64,000 nucleotides of DNA from an uncultured Clostridia bacterium (GCA_944385895.1 CALWYZ010000003.1:1-64000), one strand, 5' to 3'; shown: positions 16,480-25,927, counted from the first letter of the stretch. The notes: a model not told the origin generated them from the sequence alone. Numbers and translations: made by a program.

Positions 16480-17322
16480 TTAGCGTTCCTGCTCGTCCTT
16501 GTGTTTCGGTTTTGGCTGAATTTCACGGGGTGTCCGGCCGTCAAGGGGCTTGATAAAATCAATCTGTCCGGCCGCATAAATCGCATGGTCGTTTAATTGC
16601 CTCTGCCATGCCTTATTAGAGGGCGACCAGCGAAAACCCCAGCTTTTCAGCTTGTTCCGCTGTTCCTCGCTTGGCTTTTCATCGAAAAGAAGCTGCAACC
16701 GATTTTCTTCCTCGTTGGCAACGGCTTCGCCGCCCTCGAACTGCCAGCCGACAAATCCTACCTCCGCACGGCTTTCCAAAGCGGCAATACGCTTTTTCAG
16801 GCGGTTGATTTCAGCGTTGTTGTTGAATAGCTCATAAGGGGCATAAGGGGCGGTTATCCACGAGTAGCTGTTTTTCACAGCCTCGTCAATCTCTGCCGCT
16901 TTTTCATCGGAAATGCCCTCAAAGCCTTTCATCGTACCGTTTTTGCGATAGTAGGCGTTGACTTTTTTCATATGACTTTGGAAGTTTTGCAGTTTTTCCA
17001 GCTTTTCTTTCAGCTTCGTAACCGCTTCGGGGTCGTCGCTGGAAATGGCGGTGTTTTTCTCGGCGGCTTCCGCCTTGCTGCGGTAGTAGTCCGCTTTTTT
17101 ACCGGCTTCCACGGATTTTTCCATTTTGCCCCACGCACGGTCACGATAATTTTTGTCGGATTTATAGGAATAGTGATCGACTAAAAGCGGCTGCCCCATA
17201 GGGATAGCGTCGATCATCTTGCTTGATTCCTGCGAAAGACGGCTGCTTTCCTGTTCAAACTTTTCCGCTTTTTCGTTGTAATAGTCGATTCGTCTTTGCT
17301 TTTTTTCTTCATATGAGTTCAT
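16480..17322 (-). CDS. DUF3560 domain protein of the ICE
   Basis: A 280-residue soluble protein. The central part (HYSYKSDKNYRDRAWGKMEK, residues about 50-115) matches DUF3560, and the C-terminal 60 residues (LKSWGFRWSPSNKAWQRQL) match a segment common in phage and ICE accessory proteins. Its N terminus is coiled-coil. The start at 17322 follows AAGGAG with nine bases. It is flanked by virB6 and prgI in the transfer operon; function unknown. Confidence 0.75.
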   Translation of the reverse strand: MNSYEEKKQRRIDYYNEKAEKFEQESSRLSQESSKMIDAIPMGQPLLVDHYSYKSDKNYRDRAWGKMEKSVEAGKKADYYRSKAEAAEKNTAISSDDPEAVTKLKEKLEKLQNFQSHMKKVNAYYRKNGTMKGFEGISDEKAAEIDEAVKNSYSWITAPYAPYELFNNNAEINRLKKRIAALESRAEVGFVGWQFEGGEAVANEEENRLQLLFDEKPSEEQRNKLKSWGFRWSPSNKAWQRQLNDHAIYAAGQIDFIKPLDGRTPREIQPKPKHKDEQER

Positions 17323-17378
17323 AGCATATCGCTCCTTTAACATAAAAAATAGCTTCTTGCGAATCTGTGCAAGAAGCC

Positions 17379-18215
17379 TTATAGTCCCATCATTTCACGC
17401 ACAACACGGTCGGCCATTTTCACAGCCCCGACTAACACGATCATATTAAAAATCAGTTCTCCAATATAGCTCCATACCTGCGTAACGGCCGCAGCGTTGG
17501 GGTCAACCACGGGCGGCGCCGAAGCAAAGAGAGAGAAAATGATACAGCCGAGGACGATGATTGCACCCTCCAAACATACCGCCGCATAGGATTTGATAAA
17601 GGATTTTCCCACATTCTGCGTCGGTTCTCCCGCAAAAGCCGAGAGAGGGACAGGGGCGATAGCGGTATAGAGGTACAATTTGAAAAACCTCCCATACACA
17701 GTCATTATCATAATGAACGACAGTACCGTAATGAACAGGCCGCCGATCAGCGTCACCGCCCATAAAGGGATAGATTCAAAAAATCCGCAGCTTTCAATGG
17801 CGGTTACGATTTCGGCCGGTAAAACGGTCTGTGCAGCCGAGCCGAAGCCTGCGGCGGTCATTATGGTGCTGATAAGTCCTTGTACGATATTGAATAAGGC
17901 CATCATCAATTCCAAACCATATGTGACGGCGGCTTTTGCCAACACAAAACGAATGAAAAGTTTTAGAGCGTGCTCCGGCTTTTTCAGTTCTGCGAACGAA
18001 CCGCAAGTTTTCATTACGCCAATGACAAAAAACAGCACAAGCAGGGCAAGACCAATCGCCTGCACCGCACCGTGAATATTGACAATGACGCTCCAAATCG
18101 TCCCGCCTTTGAATTGCTCCGGCGATTGCATGATAAGCTGCCATATCTCGGCTAACTTTTGGTTCCACGTTTCCAACGCATTTTCGAGATTCTGTACAAC
18201 CCAGTTATCACTCAA
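17379..18215 (-). CDS. VirB6/TrbL-like polytopic membrane protein
   Basis: A 278-residue protein with about six transmembrane helices (near 48-70, 85-110, 112-135, 155-180, 180-205 and 225-270). Size, topology and position between the Maff2 and PrgI genes match VirB6/TrbL channel components of Tn1549-like elements. The start is a TTG at 18215, eight bases after AGGAGG; no ATG competes. Confidence 0.87.
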   Translation of the reverse strand: MSDNWVVQNLENALETWNQKLAEIWQLIMQSPEQFKGGTIWSVIVNIHGAVQAIGLALLVLFFVIGVMKTCGSFAELKKPEHALKLFIRFVLAKAAVTYGLELMMALFNIVQGLISTIMTAAGFGSAAQTVLPAEIVTAIESCGFFESIPLWAVTLIGGLFITVLSFIMIMTVYGRFFKLYLYTAIAPVPLSAFAGEPTQNVGKSFIKSYAAVCLEGAIIVLGCIIFSLFASAPPVVDPNAAAVTQVWSYIGELIFNMIVLVGAVKMADRVVREMMGL

Positions 18216-18286
18216 AACAGATTCCTCCTTTCAGGCAGATTAGGGCAGGCCGTTTATTCGGCCTGCCCCTCCTTGCCGTTTTTTGA

Positions 18287-18502
18287 TTATCGGGCGTCCC
18301 GATCTGGCGGGGTATGAATGATTCCGTAAACGTCGTCCACAAAGTAGCGCCCGACAAAGGGATTGAATATGGCGTGGCATTTCACGCCGCCCACCTCGGC
18401 CAGATAGTCGTTATCGCCCAAGCGTTTGAGAATCGTCGCTTCACCGAGGACGTGTTTTTCTCCCTGTTTTAGAGAGTGGATATAGCACTCACATTTTTCC
18501 AT
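18287..18502 (-). CDS. small conserved ICE protein
   Basis: A 71-residue soluble protein with several beta-prone segments and a C-terminal HTPPDRDAR. The ATG at 18502 has GGAGG ten bases upstream; a longer frame starting at 18652 only overlaps the Maff2 gene and has no ribosome site. It lies between the Maff2 and VirB6 genes in the transfer operon. Not recognised beyond that. Confidence 0.7.
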   Translation of the reverse strand: MEKCECYIHSLKQGEKHVLGEATILKRLGDNDYLAEVGGVKCHAIFNPFVGRYFVDDVYGIIHTPPDRDAR

Positions 18503-18519
18503 TTGGAATTGTCCTCCTT

Positions 18520-18870
18520 TCAGCCGGTAATCAGGGTAAGAATCTCTTTGGCAAATGTGATGACAATGCCGCCCGCCAGCGTCAGAAATCCCTGTGAACG
18601 CTGGCTTGGGTCGTGAGATTGAAAGGACAGGCCAACCTGCACAACGCCCCAACCGAGCAGAATCAATCCGACCGCACGGATAAGCCCGAAGATAAAATCA
18701 CTCAAATTATTTACAACGGTCAAAGGGTCACTGGCGGCAAAAGCAGTCACGGAGCAGCCAATCGTAAAGGCAAAGGTCAGCACTGCCAAGCAGTAGAAGC
18801 GGAATCCCTTTTTCACCTTGACGGGCATAGGCAGTTTCTTCGTGGGCTTGTTTTTGGTAGAGTTCTTCAT
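18520..18870 (-). CDS. Maff2-family membrane protein (possible VirB2-like pilin)
   Basis: A 116-residue protein with a basic N terminus, a hydrophobic signal/TM segment ending in VTAFAA near residue 46, and two further helices (about 58-78 and 95-115). Maff2 proteins are found in this place in many Firmicute ICEs. The signal-like segment followed by two helices is what a VirB2/TrbC pilin looks like; this role is an inference. Confidence 0.75.
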   Translation of the reverse strand: MKNSTKNKPTKKLPMPVKVKKGFRFYCLAVLTFAFTIGCSVTAFAASDPLTVVNNLSDFIFGLIRAVGLILLGWGVVQVGLSFQSHDPSQRSQGFLTLAGGIVITFAKEILTLITG

Positions 18871-18884
18871 TTTGCATATCCTCC

Positions 18885-20672
18885 TTAATTGAAAAATAGA
18901 GCTTCTATATCTTCGTCGGAAAGAAGCTCGTAATCGGTTTCTGTTTCTTCTATATCGGGAATGTCCGCAGGAACCGTCCCGACAAGGGAGAGAGTTGCCA
19001 CGGCGTTTTCTGTTCCGCCGTGCTGATAGGGTTTTGCTTTTCCGTCTGTGGTAAGCGCCACGTTCGGGTGTTTCAGAATATCAAATTTTTCGTCCATAAT
19101 GGGCGGTTCGCCACGGATAAATAAAAGGGCGTAGCGGTTATCCAGCATACGAACCTCGTCAGGCGTCATCAATTCACGGCCTGTAATCTGATAGTTCGTA
19201 CTGTAATTCCCGTTACGCCCCGACGATTTACCGTAGGTGTTGGTGTCGATGGTCGCCTTGCCGAGATAGGATTCGGAGATCAGCTTGTGGGTAGAGGTTT
19301 CGTTGCCACCGAGGTAAAGAAACTCATCGCAGTTGCCGAGTATCGATTCCCATTCCTTTTCAAATAACGCTTTCAAGGCCGCTATATTTTGCAGGATAAT
19401 GGAAACGAACACCTGTCTTGATCTCATCACGGCCAAAATTTTTGAAAAATCTTCCGGCAGCGAAACATTGCTGAACTCGTCCATTAAAAAGTGAACAGGG
19501 ACGGGCAAAGCGCCGCCGTATTTGTGGTCGGCAAGATAAAATAACTGCTGAAAAAGCTGCGTGTATAAAATACTGACGAGGAAATTGAAACTCGTATCGT
19601 TATCGGGTATGAGTGCAAAGAGCGCCACTTTCTTTTCACCGAGGGACGGCAAATCCAGTTCGTCCGTAGCGGTCAGAGCCGCCAGAGAGGACAAGTTGAA
19701 CTTTTCCAGCCTTGCCGCCAATGTGATCTGAATGGATTTGAGTGTTTTTGCAGAGCCGGAATGATAGTCCTTGTAATACTTCACGGCGATATGGTCGGGA
19801 TTCCTCATTTCAAGCCGTTCAAACAGTTCATCAAGGGGTGAGGTGTATTCGTCCATATCTTCCCGCACATCAGCCGCCCGCAGCATTTCCATTACCATAG
19901 GAAAATTCTGTTCTTCCGGCGGTGCTTCATATTTCAAGTAGAAAATGAGTGCTAATAGAAGCATAGAAGCGGCGGTGTCCCAAAACGGGTCGTTTGATTG
20001 CGAACCTTTGGGCGTCGTGGATTTGAACAGGTTTGTAACCAAACGCTGCACATCATTGTCGTCCCGAAGATAGATAAAAGGGTTGTAGCAATGGCTGCGT
20101 TCCATATTCAGAAGATCAAGGACACGCACCTCATATCCCTTTTGTGTGAGCAGATAGCCGGTGTCTCGTAAAAGTTCGCCTTTGGGGTCCAGAACAACAT
20201 AGCTGGTGTTGGCCTGACAGAGATTCGGTTTTGCATAGAACCTCGTTTTGCCGGCTCCGCTGCCCCCGACCACAACCGTATTCAATGAACGGCGGTGCTT
20301 TCGGCCGTCTAACCCCATACGGACATTTTGCGTAAAGATTTTATTGTCCTCGAATTTTGTCGCCCGGTATTTCTTGTTCACGGTTTTGGCGCTGCCCCAT
20401 TTCGCCGAGCCGTGTTCTTCGCCCCTGCGGTAGTTGCGGCGGCTTGAAAGGAATATCCCGATAGCAAGCCCGTAAACGCACAACAAAAAAAGGACAGTCT
20501 TTAAGCTGTCCTTGCAAAGTTCAATATGAAACGGGTCGCTCATCGCCGCAGGAAACCGGGCAACAATTTCGGGCAAGCCCCCGTGTGCGGCGGGGGCAAT
20601 GAGCAGCCCAAGCCACACAACGGGGAGAATCCCAAACAGGCAGAGGACGAGAGGGTTATTCCCGCGCTTCAT
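18885..20672 (-). CDS. virD4: VirD4/TraG-type coupling protein
   Basis: A 595-residue type IV coupling ATPase linking the relaxosome to the secretion channel. Two N-terminal transmembrane helices (about 9-28 and 57-76) anchor it; Walker A is VVGGSGAGKTRF near residue 137 and Walker B is HFLMDEFSNV near 397. The start overlaps the preceding 64-residue gene by 17 bases. The PcfB-like protein encoded upstream is the known partner of this coupling-protein type in pCF10. Confidence 0.95.
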   Translation of the reverse strand: MKRGNNPLVLCLFGILPVVWLGLLIAPAAHGGLPEIVARFPAAMSDPFHIELCKDSLKTVLFLLCVYGLAIGIFLSSRRNYRRGEEHGSAKWGSAKTVNKKYRATKFEDNKIFTQNVRMGLDGRKHRRSLNTVVVGGSGAGKTRFYAKPNLCQANTSYVVLDPKGELLRDTGYLLTQKGYEVRVLDLLNMERSHCYNPFIYLRDDNDVQRLVTNLFKSTTPKGSQSNDPFWDTAASMLLLALIFYLKYEAPPEEQNFPMVMEMLRAADVREDMDEYTSPLDELFERLEMRNPDHIAVKYYKDYHSGSAKTLKSIQITLAARLEKFNLSSLAALTATDELDLPSLGEKKVALFALIPDNDTSFNFLVSILYTQLFQQLFYLADHKYGGALPVPVHFLMDEFSNVSLPEDFSKILAVMRSRQVFVSIILQNIAALKALFEKEWESILGNCDEFLYLGGNETSTHKLISESYLGKATIDTNTYGKSSGRNGNYSTNYQITGRELMTPDEVRMLDNRYALLFIRGEPPIMDEKFDILKHPNVALTTDGKAKPYQHGGTENAVATLSLVGTVPADIPDIEETETDYELLSDEDIEALFFN

Positions 20673-20850
20673 CGTCCCTGCACCTTACTTTTTTTGTCGG
20701 GGCTTCAATCGCTTTTAAGAGAACTTCGTCCACAATATCGGTAGGGCGTTCTTCTTCCAACAGATCGTTTCGCATTTCATTGAGGGCGTTAATAACAACG
20801 CCGTGCTCGTATCGGTCAAGGGTTAAAACCCGTTTTTTCTGTTTTTCCAT
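20656..20850 (-). CDS. small ICE protein upstream of virD4
   Basis: A 64-residue charged protein (EKQKKRVLTLDRYEHGVVINALNEMRNDL begins it, in two parts) with a helical middle and acidic-basic tail. The ATG at 20850 follows AGGAGC. It sits in the operon between ardC and virD4 and overlaps the latter. No family recognised; similar small proteins are common at this position in related ICEs. Confidence 0.65.
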   Translation of the reverse strand: MEKQKKRVLTLDRYEHGVVINALNEMRNDLLEEERPTDIVDEVLLKAIEAPTKKVRCRDDEARE

Positions 20851-20852
20851 AC

Positions 20853-21740
20853 TCAACGCTCCTGTTCATTCTGCCGGGGCGCTTTGGTTTTTTCCAGCGA
20901 CCGAGCCATTCTTGCGGAAATATCATAGGCGGTATCTCGGATTTCGGAAAGTTCAGCGCGAATTTCCTGCGGGTCGTCGGTTTTCAAAAGATCAGCCGGA
21001 TTTTCAAATCTGTAACCGCCTACGTCCATACCGAACTCCTTGCCGAGAATATATGAAACGCAATATGCCTTAAAGCCGGCGTTTTCCGGGATATATTCAT
21101 CGCCTGTCAAAGCAAGCTCCGCTTGTGCCAGAGCCTTTGACAATTCGCAGAATAAATCATTAGCGTTCATTCCACGGCAGACAAAAATAGCCTGCTGGTC
21201 GTGGTCGTACAAAGCGGCCATACCTCCGGGAAGTTCATCGACGGATTGAATCGGTACGGGGCGTTTGTAGATCAAGGCGTTCAGCAAAGCTCTTTGGTCG
21301 TAGGAAACGGGCGGCTGTGCCCGCATACGGGAAGTGGTCTGCGAAATGTCGTACACCCTTTTAATGTTGTACGAAACGCCAATACTACCGTCATCACGGG
21401 TGTATTCGCCGTTCGATTCAATAATCTTGATCGGGCGGCTAAACTCCTGCCGCTTGATATACACACCCTGATCTCTCCAAAACTCCTTGTCGCCGAGCCT
21501 GCGGGCGTCCGGCTTTGTTGCCAGAATCAAAAGGGCGTTGGTTGCGGAATAATGACGGAAATTCGCCTGTACATCGAGATAGTCACGAAATTTGCCGCCG
21601 TCTGTGCAGATTTCATCGGCGGTGGCGTCCGCAAGGGCGTAAACCTCGTCGCGCTCGGCCTTTTTCTTGGCCGCCCACGCCTCTTTGTCAAAATCTTCAT
21701 TTTGCGGGGCGGGGTCGAAAAGATCATCAAAATTACTCAT
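20853..21740 (-). CDS. ArdC-like antirestriction/ssDNA-binding protein
   Basis: A 295-residue protein whose residues 28-110 match the ArdC N-terminal ssDNA-binding domain (DYLDVQANFRHYSATNALLI, DKEFWRDQG). ArdC proteins protect incoming single-stranded DNA during conjugation. The C-terminal half should be a zincin-like metalloprotease domain, but where HExxH is expected the sequence reads CELSKALAQAE, so it is probably catalytically dead. Located between PcfB and VirD4 genes. Confidence 0.78.
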   Translation of the reverse strand: MSNFDDLFDPAPQNEDFDKEAWAAKKKAERDEVYALADATADEICTDGGKFRDYLDVQANFRHYSATNALLILATKPDARRLGDKEFWRDQGVYIKRQEFSRPIKIIESNGEYTRDDGSIGVSYNIKRVYDISQTTSRMRAQPPVSYDQRALLNALIYKRPVPIQSVDELPGGMAALYDHDQQAIFVCRGMNANDLFCELSKALAQAELALTGDEYIPENAGFKAYCVSYILGKEFGMDVGGYRFENPADLLKTDDPQEIRAELSEIRDTAYDISARMARSLEKTKAPRQNEQER

Positions 21741-21743
21741 AAA

Positions 21744-22565
21744 TTATCTCTCCTTTGATTTCTTACTCTTTTTTCGGGACGGCTGCTTGTGGGTAGTCGT
21801 CTGCTGCTTTTGGGGCTTTTTTGATACGGTGGGTTCGGGAGCAGCCGGAGAATCCGCCTCTTTCTGCCGGTTTTCCCGAATTTCCCGCAATTCCTCACGG
21901 ACAGAGGGGCGTTCTTCGGGAGATTTAGCAGTACCCTCGGCGGTTCTTCTTTGCTTCTTTGAGGTAGGCTCGGACGGACGGGATTTCTCCGTCTTTGCCG
22001 CTTCGGGGTTTGGGGGTGCGTTTTCCTCCTTTCTCACGGGAGCGCCCATTAAATCATCAAGTAATCGGTCGTCCTCGGCTTTATCCGGCTGTGCCTGTTC
22101 AGGAGCAGAGGGGGCGGTTGTCTTGGCCTTTTCGGATTTGGTCTGCTCAATGTCCCGTTTGACAGAATTGATAGAAACAGTATCGACCGTAGCCAGCTTG
22201 AACCGTTCTACAATGCGGTTGATTTTAGAAGCGTCCTCGGCGCGAACCATAACGTCAACCATACCGTCTGCTGATTCGCCCTTACCCCGCAGGGCACAGT
22301 AAACAACGCCGTACCGCTTGGCTTCGGTTGCAAACTGTTTCAAATGCTCCTCGCTGACGGTAAAGACCTTTAATTCCTTGCCGCTTTTCAGCATAGCCGT
22401 TAGGCGTTGCCTGCCTTTGGTTTTGTTTTTATCCCTGTTTTTCAGGACAGCGTAAATCATAGCGGCGATATTCTTTGCCGCAGAGCCGGTCAGCTTTAAG
22501 GCAACTTCCGTACCCTCTAAACTCAACCTAACGATTTGTTCTGCTGCGTCGCCTGATGTGTTCAT
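21744..22565 (-). CDS. pcfB: PcfB-family coupling-protein partner (DUF3801)
   Basis: A 273-residue protein: residues 1-135 form the PcfB/DUF3801 domain (GTEVALKLTGSAAKNIAAM, then RYGVVYCALRGKG), the rest is a disordered Lys/Glu/Pro-rich tail. In pCF10 PcfB links the coupling protein to the relaxosome. The start at 22565 is ten bases after GGAG. It overlaps the end of the relaxase gene by 38 bases. Confidence 0.83.
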   Translation of the reverse strand: MNTSGDAAEQIVRLSLEGTEVALKLTGSAAKNIAAMIYAVLKNRDKNKTKGRQRLTAMLKSGKELKVFTVSEEHLKQFATEAKRYGVVYCALRGKGESADGMVDVMVRAEDASKINRIVERFKLATVDTVSINSVKRDIEQTKSEKAKTTAPSAPEQAQPDKAEDDRLLDDLMGAPVRKEENAPPNPEAAKTEKSRPSEPTSKKQRRTAEGTAKSPEERPSVREELREIRENRQKEADSPAAPEPTVSKKPQKQQTTTHKQPSRKKSKKSKER

Positions 22566-23967
22566 TCTCACGATTCTCCTTTCTTTGATTCTCGTCCTCA
22601 CGAACGGTTTTGATTTTTTCTTTGATAATACCAGACCGAACGGCGATACCGTCGCACAGGGCAAGTTCTTTCCGCAGACCTACAAGCTCTTTGGAAATAG
22701 CGGCAATGCCTGATTTGATTTCTGCGGCCTTGCCCTCGTCGGCTTTTACTGCTGCCGTCCGGGATAGCCGATACAGTTCTTTCCGGCTGGTAACAAGGGA
22801 TTCCATTTTTTGCTCGATTTCGCTGCGGTATGAAAAAAGCTGCTCGGCGGTGTCAATGCGGTTTTGCACAAGTAGTTTTGTTTCTTCGGATATGGCGTCC
22901 AGTTTACGCAAATCCTCCCGCAGCAGGAAGTGAAGCCGTTTCGGGCTCGCCCGTGTCCTGTCTTTCGGGAAGATACCGAGTAAATAGCAGTAGTAAAGAT
23001 AAAGCGCCCGAAAGCCTGTGATCTTACGGGCAGTTTGCAAACTGCCGTTTACCCGGTATTGCCGTATCTTGTGGGACGGTTCAGGCCCCGGCCGTTCGGG
23101 GCGGCTTTGTGCGAGAATCCTCCTGCGGATTGCTTCGATGGAATAATCGTCACCGAAATTCCGTATCAGCCGCACAAATCGTTCTTTTCCCGGCGGCCGA
23201 ACGGAAATATCCTTGCCGGTTTTTATCTCATAGCCCTTTTTCCGCAGATTTTCAAAAAACTGCCGTTCGGTCATAGATTGCCGGATAGCTTCGTCAATAT
23301 CAGCTCGTATCAGCCCCCGCCAAGTGGGGCGCTGCTCTTGTTCAGCACGCCATTCGCCGTAGTGCTTTGATTTTCCACGCTGCGGGTGCTCAATTACCGA
23401 CAAGCCATATTCCCGGCAGAGTTTGTCGGAAACTGTTTGCATATCGTGATAGTCCTTTTTCGTGCGGTGGTATTTGATACCGTCAACGAAAGAAACGGTG
23501 TTCAGCACGAAATGATTGTGCAGGTGATTTTCTTTGTCAAGGTGTGTGGCGACAATGACTTGATAACGGTCGCCCCACAAGCGGGCAGCCAGCTTTTTGC
23601 CGATCTCGTGCGCTATTTCGGGGGTGGCCTCGCCGGGGGCAAAAGATTGATAGCCGTGATAGGCCACCGTCCCGCTTTCTTTCCCGAACCGCTTTTTTAC
23701 AGCAAGCATTTCATCACGGGCGGTCGATGGAGAGCAGTTGATTCCGCTTACAAAGCGGTGAACTACCGTACAATCCTCGTTGTGGGTCTGCTGTGTCTTT
23801 TCGGAATTGACGGCATAGCGGATAACATCAGACAGGTTTTGACCGTCCTGTTCGGTCATATCTTCCTGCGTATAAAATTGAGGGTTTGCGGTTTTATCGG
23901 GATTCTCCACATAGATCACCACTTTGCCGAGCCAGCCTTTCACCCGCCAGATTGAAGTGGTTGCCAT
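22528..23967 (-). CDS. MobP-type relaxase
   Basis: A 479-residue relaxase/mobilisation nuclease (VirD2/MobA-like) that nicks oriT and leads the strand into the recipient. The metal-binding histidines are H142 and the HLHNH block at 148-152; the N-terminal 160 residues hold the nuclease fold, and the C-terminal third is coiled-coil. Its ATG overlaps the mobC stop codon (TAATG), so the two are translationally coupled. The likely oriT is about 2 kb upstream at 25928-26024. Confidence 0.93.
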   Translation of the reverse strand: MATTSIWRVKGWLGKVVIYVENPDKTANPQFYTQEDMTEQDGQNLSDVIRYAVNSEKTQQTHNEDCTVVHRFVSGINCSPSTARDEMLAVKKRFGKESGTVAYHGYQSFAPGEATPEIAHEIGKKLAARLWGDRYQVIVATHLDKENHLHNHFVLNTVSFVDGIKYHRTKKDYHDMQTVSDKLCREYGLSVIEHPQRGKSKHYGEWRAEQEQRPTWRGLIRADIDEAIRQSMTERQFFENLRKKGYEIKTGKDISVRPPGKERFVRLIRNFGDDYSIEAIRRRILAQSRPERPGPEPSHKIRQYRVNGSLQTARKITGFRALYLYYCYLLGIFPKDRTRASPKRLHFLLREDLRKLDAISEETKLLVQNRIDTAEQLFSYRSEIEQKMESLVTSRKELYRLSRTAAVKADEGKAAEIKSGIAAISKELVGLRKELALCDGIAVRSGIIKEKIKTVREDENQRKENRENEHIRRRSRTNR

Positions 23968-24296
23968 TATTTCATCGAACGGGGCAGGATAACCGCCTCG
24001 GTGATCTTTTTAACGGCAACATCGAGTTTTCGGCAAGCCTCATCATACCTTTGCACATCAAGGACATTCAAGGTATGGGCTTTGACGGCAATCTGATTGA
24101 GGTTGTTGCCGATACCGTGGAGCTCCCTCATCATTGAAAAATAGTCGGGCGGTGGGGCGTCCTGCGGAATAAGTCCATTTACCAAGTGCCGCAAATACGC
24201 CTCACGGGACAGACCGCTTTTCTTGACCCTCTTTTGAAGCGTCTCGGCCTCCTTTTTATCCAGCCAGAATTGAATGTGAACATTTCGTTTTCTCAT
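23967..24296 (-). CDS. mobC: MobC-like relaxosome protein
   Basis: A 109-residue basic protein with a ribbon-helix-helix-like N terminus (RKRNVHIQFWLDKKEAETL, SREAYLRHLV) and the MobC signature ELHGIGNNLNQIAVKA near residues 60-75. MobC proteins help the relaxase open oriT. It overlaps the methyltransferase by ATGA and the relaxase by TAATG. Confidence 0.9.
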   Translation of the reverse strand: MRKRNVHIQFWLDKKEAETLQKRVKKSGLSREAYLRHLVNGLIPQDAPPPDYFSMMRELHGIGNNLNQIAVKAHTLNVLDVQRYDEACRKLDVAVKKITEAVILPRSMK

Positions 24297-25771
24297 AGAT
24301 TCATCGCCTCCTTGTTCAGCTCGTTTTGAATTTCAGCAATCCGTTTCCCGACCGCATATACAACGGGAATCGTCACGCCGTTTCCCGCCTGTTTGTATAG
24401 CTGCGCGTCAGAGTTGACGGCGGCCGCCTTATCAAACATATCGTCGGAAAATCCCTGTAACCGCCAGCACTCACGGGGCGTCAGCTTTCGGATTCGTCCG
24501 CAGCCGACAAAAGGCGTACCCTGATTACAGGAAGTGTCGAGGGTTTGGGCGATTTCTTTCCCGACACGCCCGCGGCGGGTCTTACTTTCAGGAAAAGCAA
24601 GATTGACGGAATCGCCGCACTTGGCGAGTTGATGACCCTCTTTTGTGGCGCTCTTGACCGGCATAGCTTTCTCGCAGGAATCGCAGGCACAGAGATATAC
24701 GCCGTGTCTGTCCTGCGTGTTCAGGCAAAAGGCGGGCTCTCCGCACTCTTTGAAACGGCGGCCGCTCTGCCTTTTCTTTTCCCGGTCGGGAGTAAGGACA
24801 GCACGGCAGCCATAAAAAACGCCGGAGCTTTCGCCCCGGTTGCTGATACCCATTTTGCTATATCCGGCGGTCAGGCACTTGGTATAGTCCTGCGGCTGAA
24901 TTTTTGCTTCACCTCGTTTCAGCGGAACCAGCGCCGTTTCCTCGGTGCGGTCCGGGCATTGGCTGCCCAAACAAAGCACGCCGGAATTGTCGCAGCTTCG
25001 GTTGGTAACGCCGCCGTCGTATCTTGCTTTCAGGCAGCGGGCGTTCTCGGTAATCTTCGGATTGCCTTTGCACAGGTCGATAAAATACATTCCCGTTCTG
25101 CCCGCAAAGCCGCCGCCCTCGCTCATCAGCGTACAGCTTATACCCGCAGGGTCGTAAACACGCTTGCCCTGTGTGCCGCCGATTAGTTGGATAAGAGCCT
25201 TTCCATCGCTCGCTGTGACAGGAAATACTTTTCGTCCACCTCCGGCTCTAAAATGTCGATAAGCGACAAGGTAGATTCTTTCCCGGTTTTGCGGAACGCC
25301 GTGGAATCGTGAATTAAGAAGTCCGTATTCGAGATGATAGCCGATTTCGGCCAGCGCACAGAGAACGGTCGTAAAGTCCCACCCTCGATTAACGGAGAGC
25401 AAATTTTTAACATTTTCAAGGACAATCCATTCGGGTTGATCTTCGGCAGGCGTGCCTTTGAGCAGTCTAACAATTTCAAAAAAGAGAGAGCTTCGTTCTC
25501 CGGCAAGCCCTCTTTGTCGGCCAGAAACAGAAATGTCCTGACACGGGAATCCTCCCGCCCATAGGTTGACCCTCGGCAAGTCGGCGGGGGCGATTTTGGT
25601 AACATCTTCTGCATACCATTCGTCCTCCTTTATATCGTGTATGGCGCGGTAGCTGCGGTCTGCGAATTTATCAATTTCACAATGGCCTTTGCAGACCATA
25701 CCGCAAAGCTCAAAGCCCTTGCGGAAACCGCCGACACCGCTAAAAAAATCTAAAAAGGTTATTGGGTTCAT
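24293..25771 (-). CDS. DNA (cytosine-5) methyltransferase
   Basis: A 492-residue C5-methyltransferase with all main motifs: I FFSGVGGF, IV GFPCQDISVSG with catalytic Cys, VI LENVKN, VIII QNRERIYLV, IX RKLTPRECWRLQGF and X QAGNGVTIPV. No restriction endonuclease is adjacent, so it is an orphan, probably shielding the ICE from host restriction. The region between VIII and IX is unusually long (about 240 residues) and cysteine-rich, with five degenerate units built on CL/TL followed by GV or a related turn. It is coupled to mobC downstream and the 37-residue membrane peptide upstream by ATGA overlaps. Confidence 0.94.
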   Translation of the reverse strand: MNPITFLDFFSGVGGFRKGFELCGMVCKGHCEIDKFADRSYRAIHDIKEDEWYAEDVTKIAPADLPRVNLWAGGFPCQDISVSGRQRGLAGERSSLFFEIVRLLKGTPAEDQPEWIVLENVKNLLSVNRGWDFTTVLCALAEIGYHLEYGLLNSRFHGVPQNRERIYLVAYRHFRAGGGRKVFPVTASDGKALIQLIGGTQGKRVYDPAGISCTLMSEGGGFAGRTGMYFIDLCKGNPKITENARCLKARYDGGVTNRSCDNSGVLCLGSQCPDRTEETALVPLKRGEAKIQPQDYTKCLTAGYSKMGISNRGESSGVFYGCRAVLTPDREKKRQSGRRFKECGEPAFCLNTQDRHGVYLCACDSCEKAMPVKSATKEGHQLAKCGDSVNLAFPESKTRRGRVGKEIAQTLDTSCNQGTPFVGCGRIRKLTPRECWRLQGFSDDMFDKAAAVNSDAQLYKQAGNGVTIPVVYAVGKRIAEIQNELNKEAMNL

Positions 25772-25881
25772 TCGTCATCAACCTTTCCCCGCAGGCGGCC
25801 TATTTGCAACAGGCTCATAACCGTAATGCCGACAAGTCCGCCGATCAGAAATCCGATGATGAAAAAGAGAAATGCAAACAT
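25768..25881 (-). CDS. 37-residue membrane peptide (DUF3789-like)
   Basis: A very small protein: MFAFLFFIIGFLIGGLVGIT begins it, forming one transmembrane helix, followed by a short basic-acidic tail RLRGKVDDE. It matches the DUF3789 type seen in Firmicute ICEs. AAGGAAGATTACGCT precedes the ATG, and its TGA overlaps the methyltransferase ATG (ATGA), so it is the first gene of the mob operon. Function unknown. Confidence 0.75.
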   Translation of the reverse strand: MFAFLFFIIGFLIGGLVGITVMSLLQIGRLRGKVDDE

Positions 25882-25927
25882 AGCGTAATCTTCCTTTCCT
25901 TATATACCTTATATAATAGAAATATCG

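Noticed and set aside
24545-25186. 213-residue plus-strand ORF opposite the methyltransferase
   Set aside because: Antisense to a gene with complete conserved motifs; no ribosome site.
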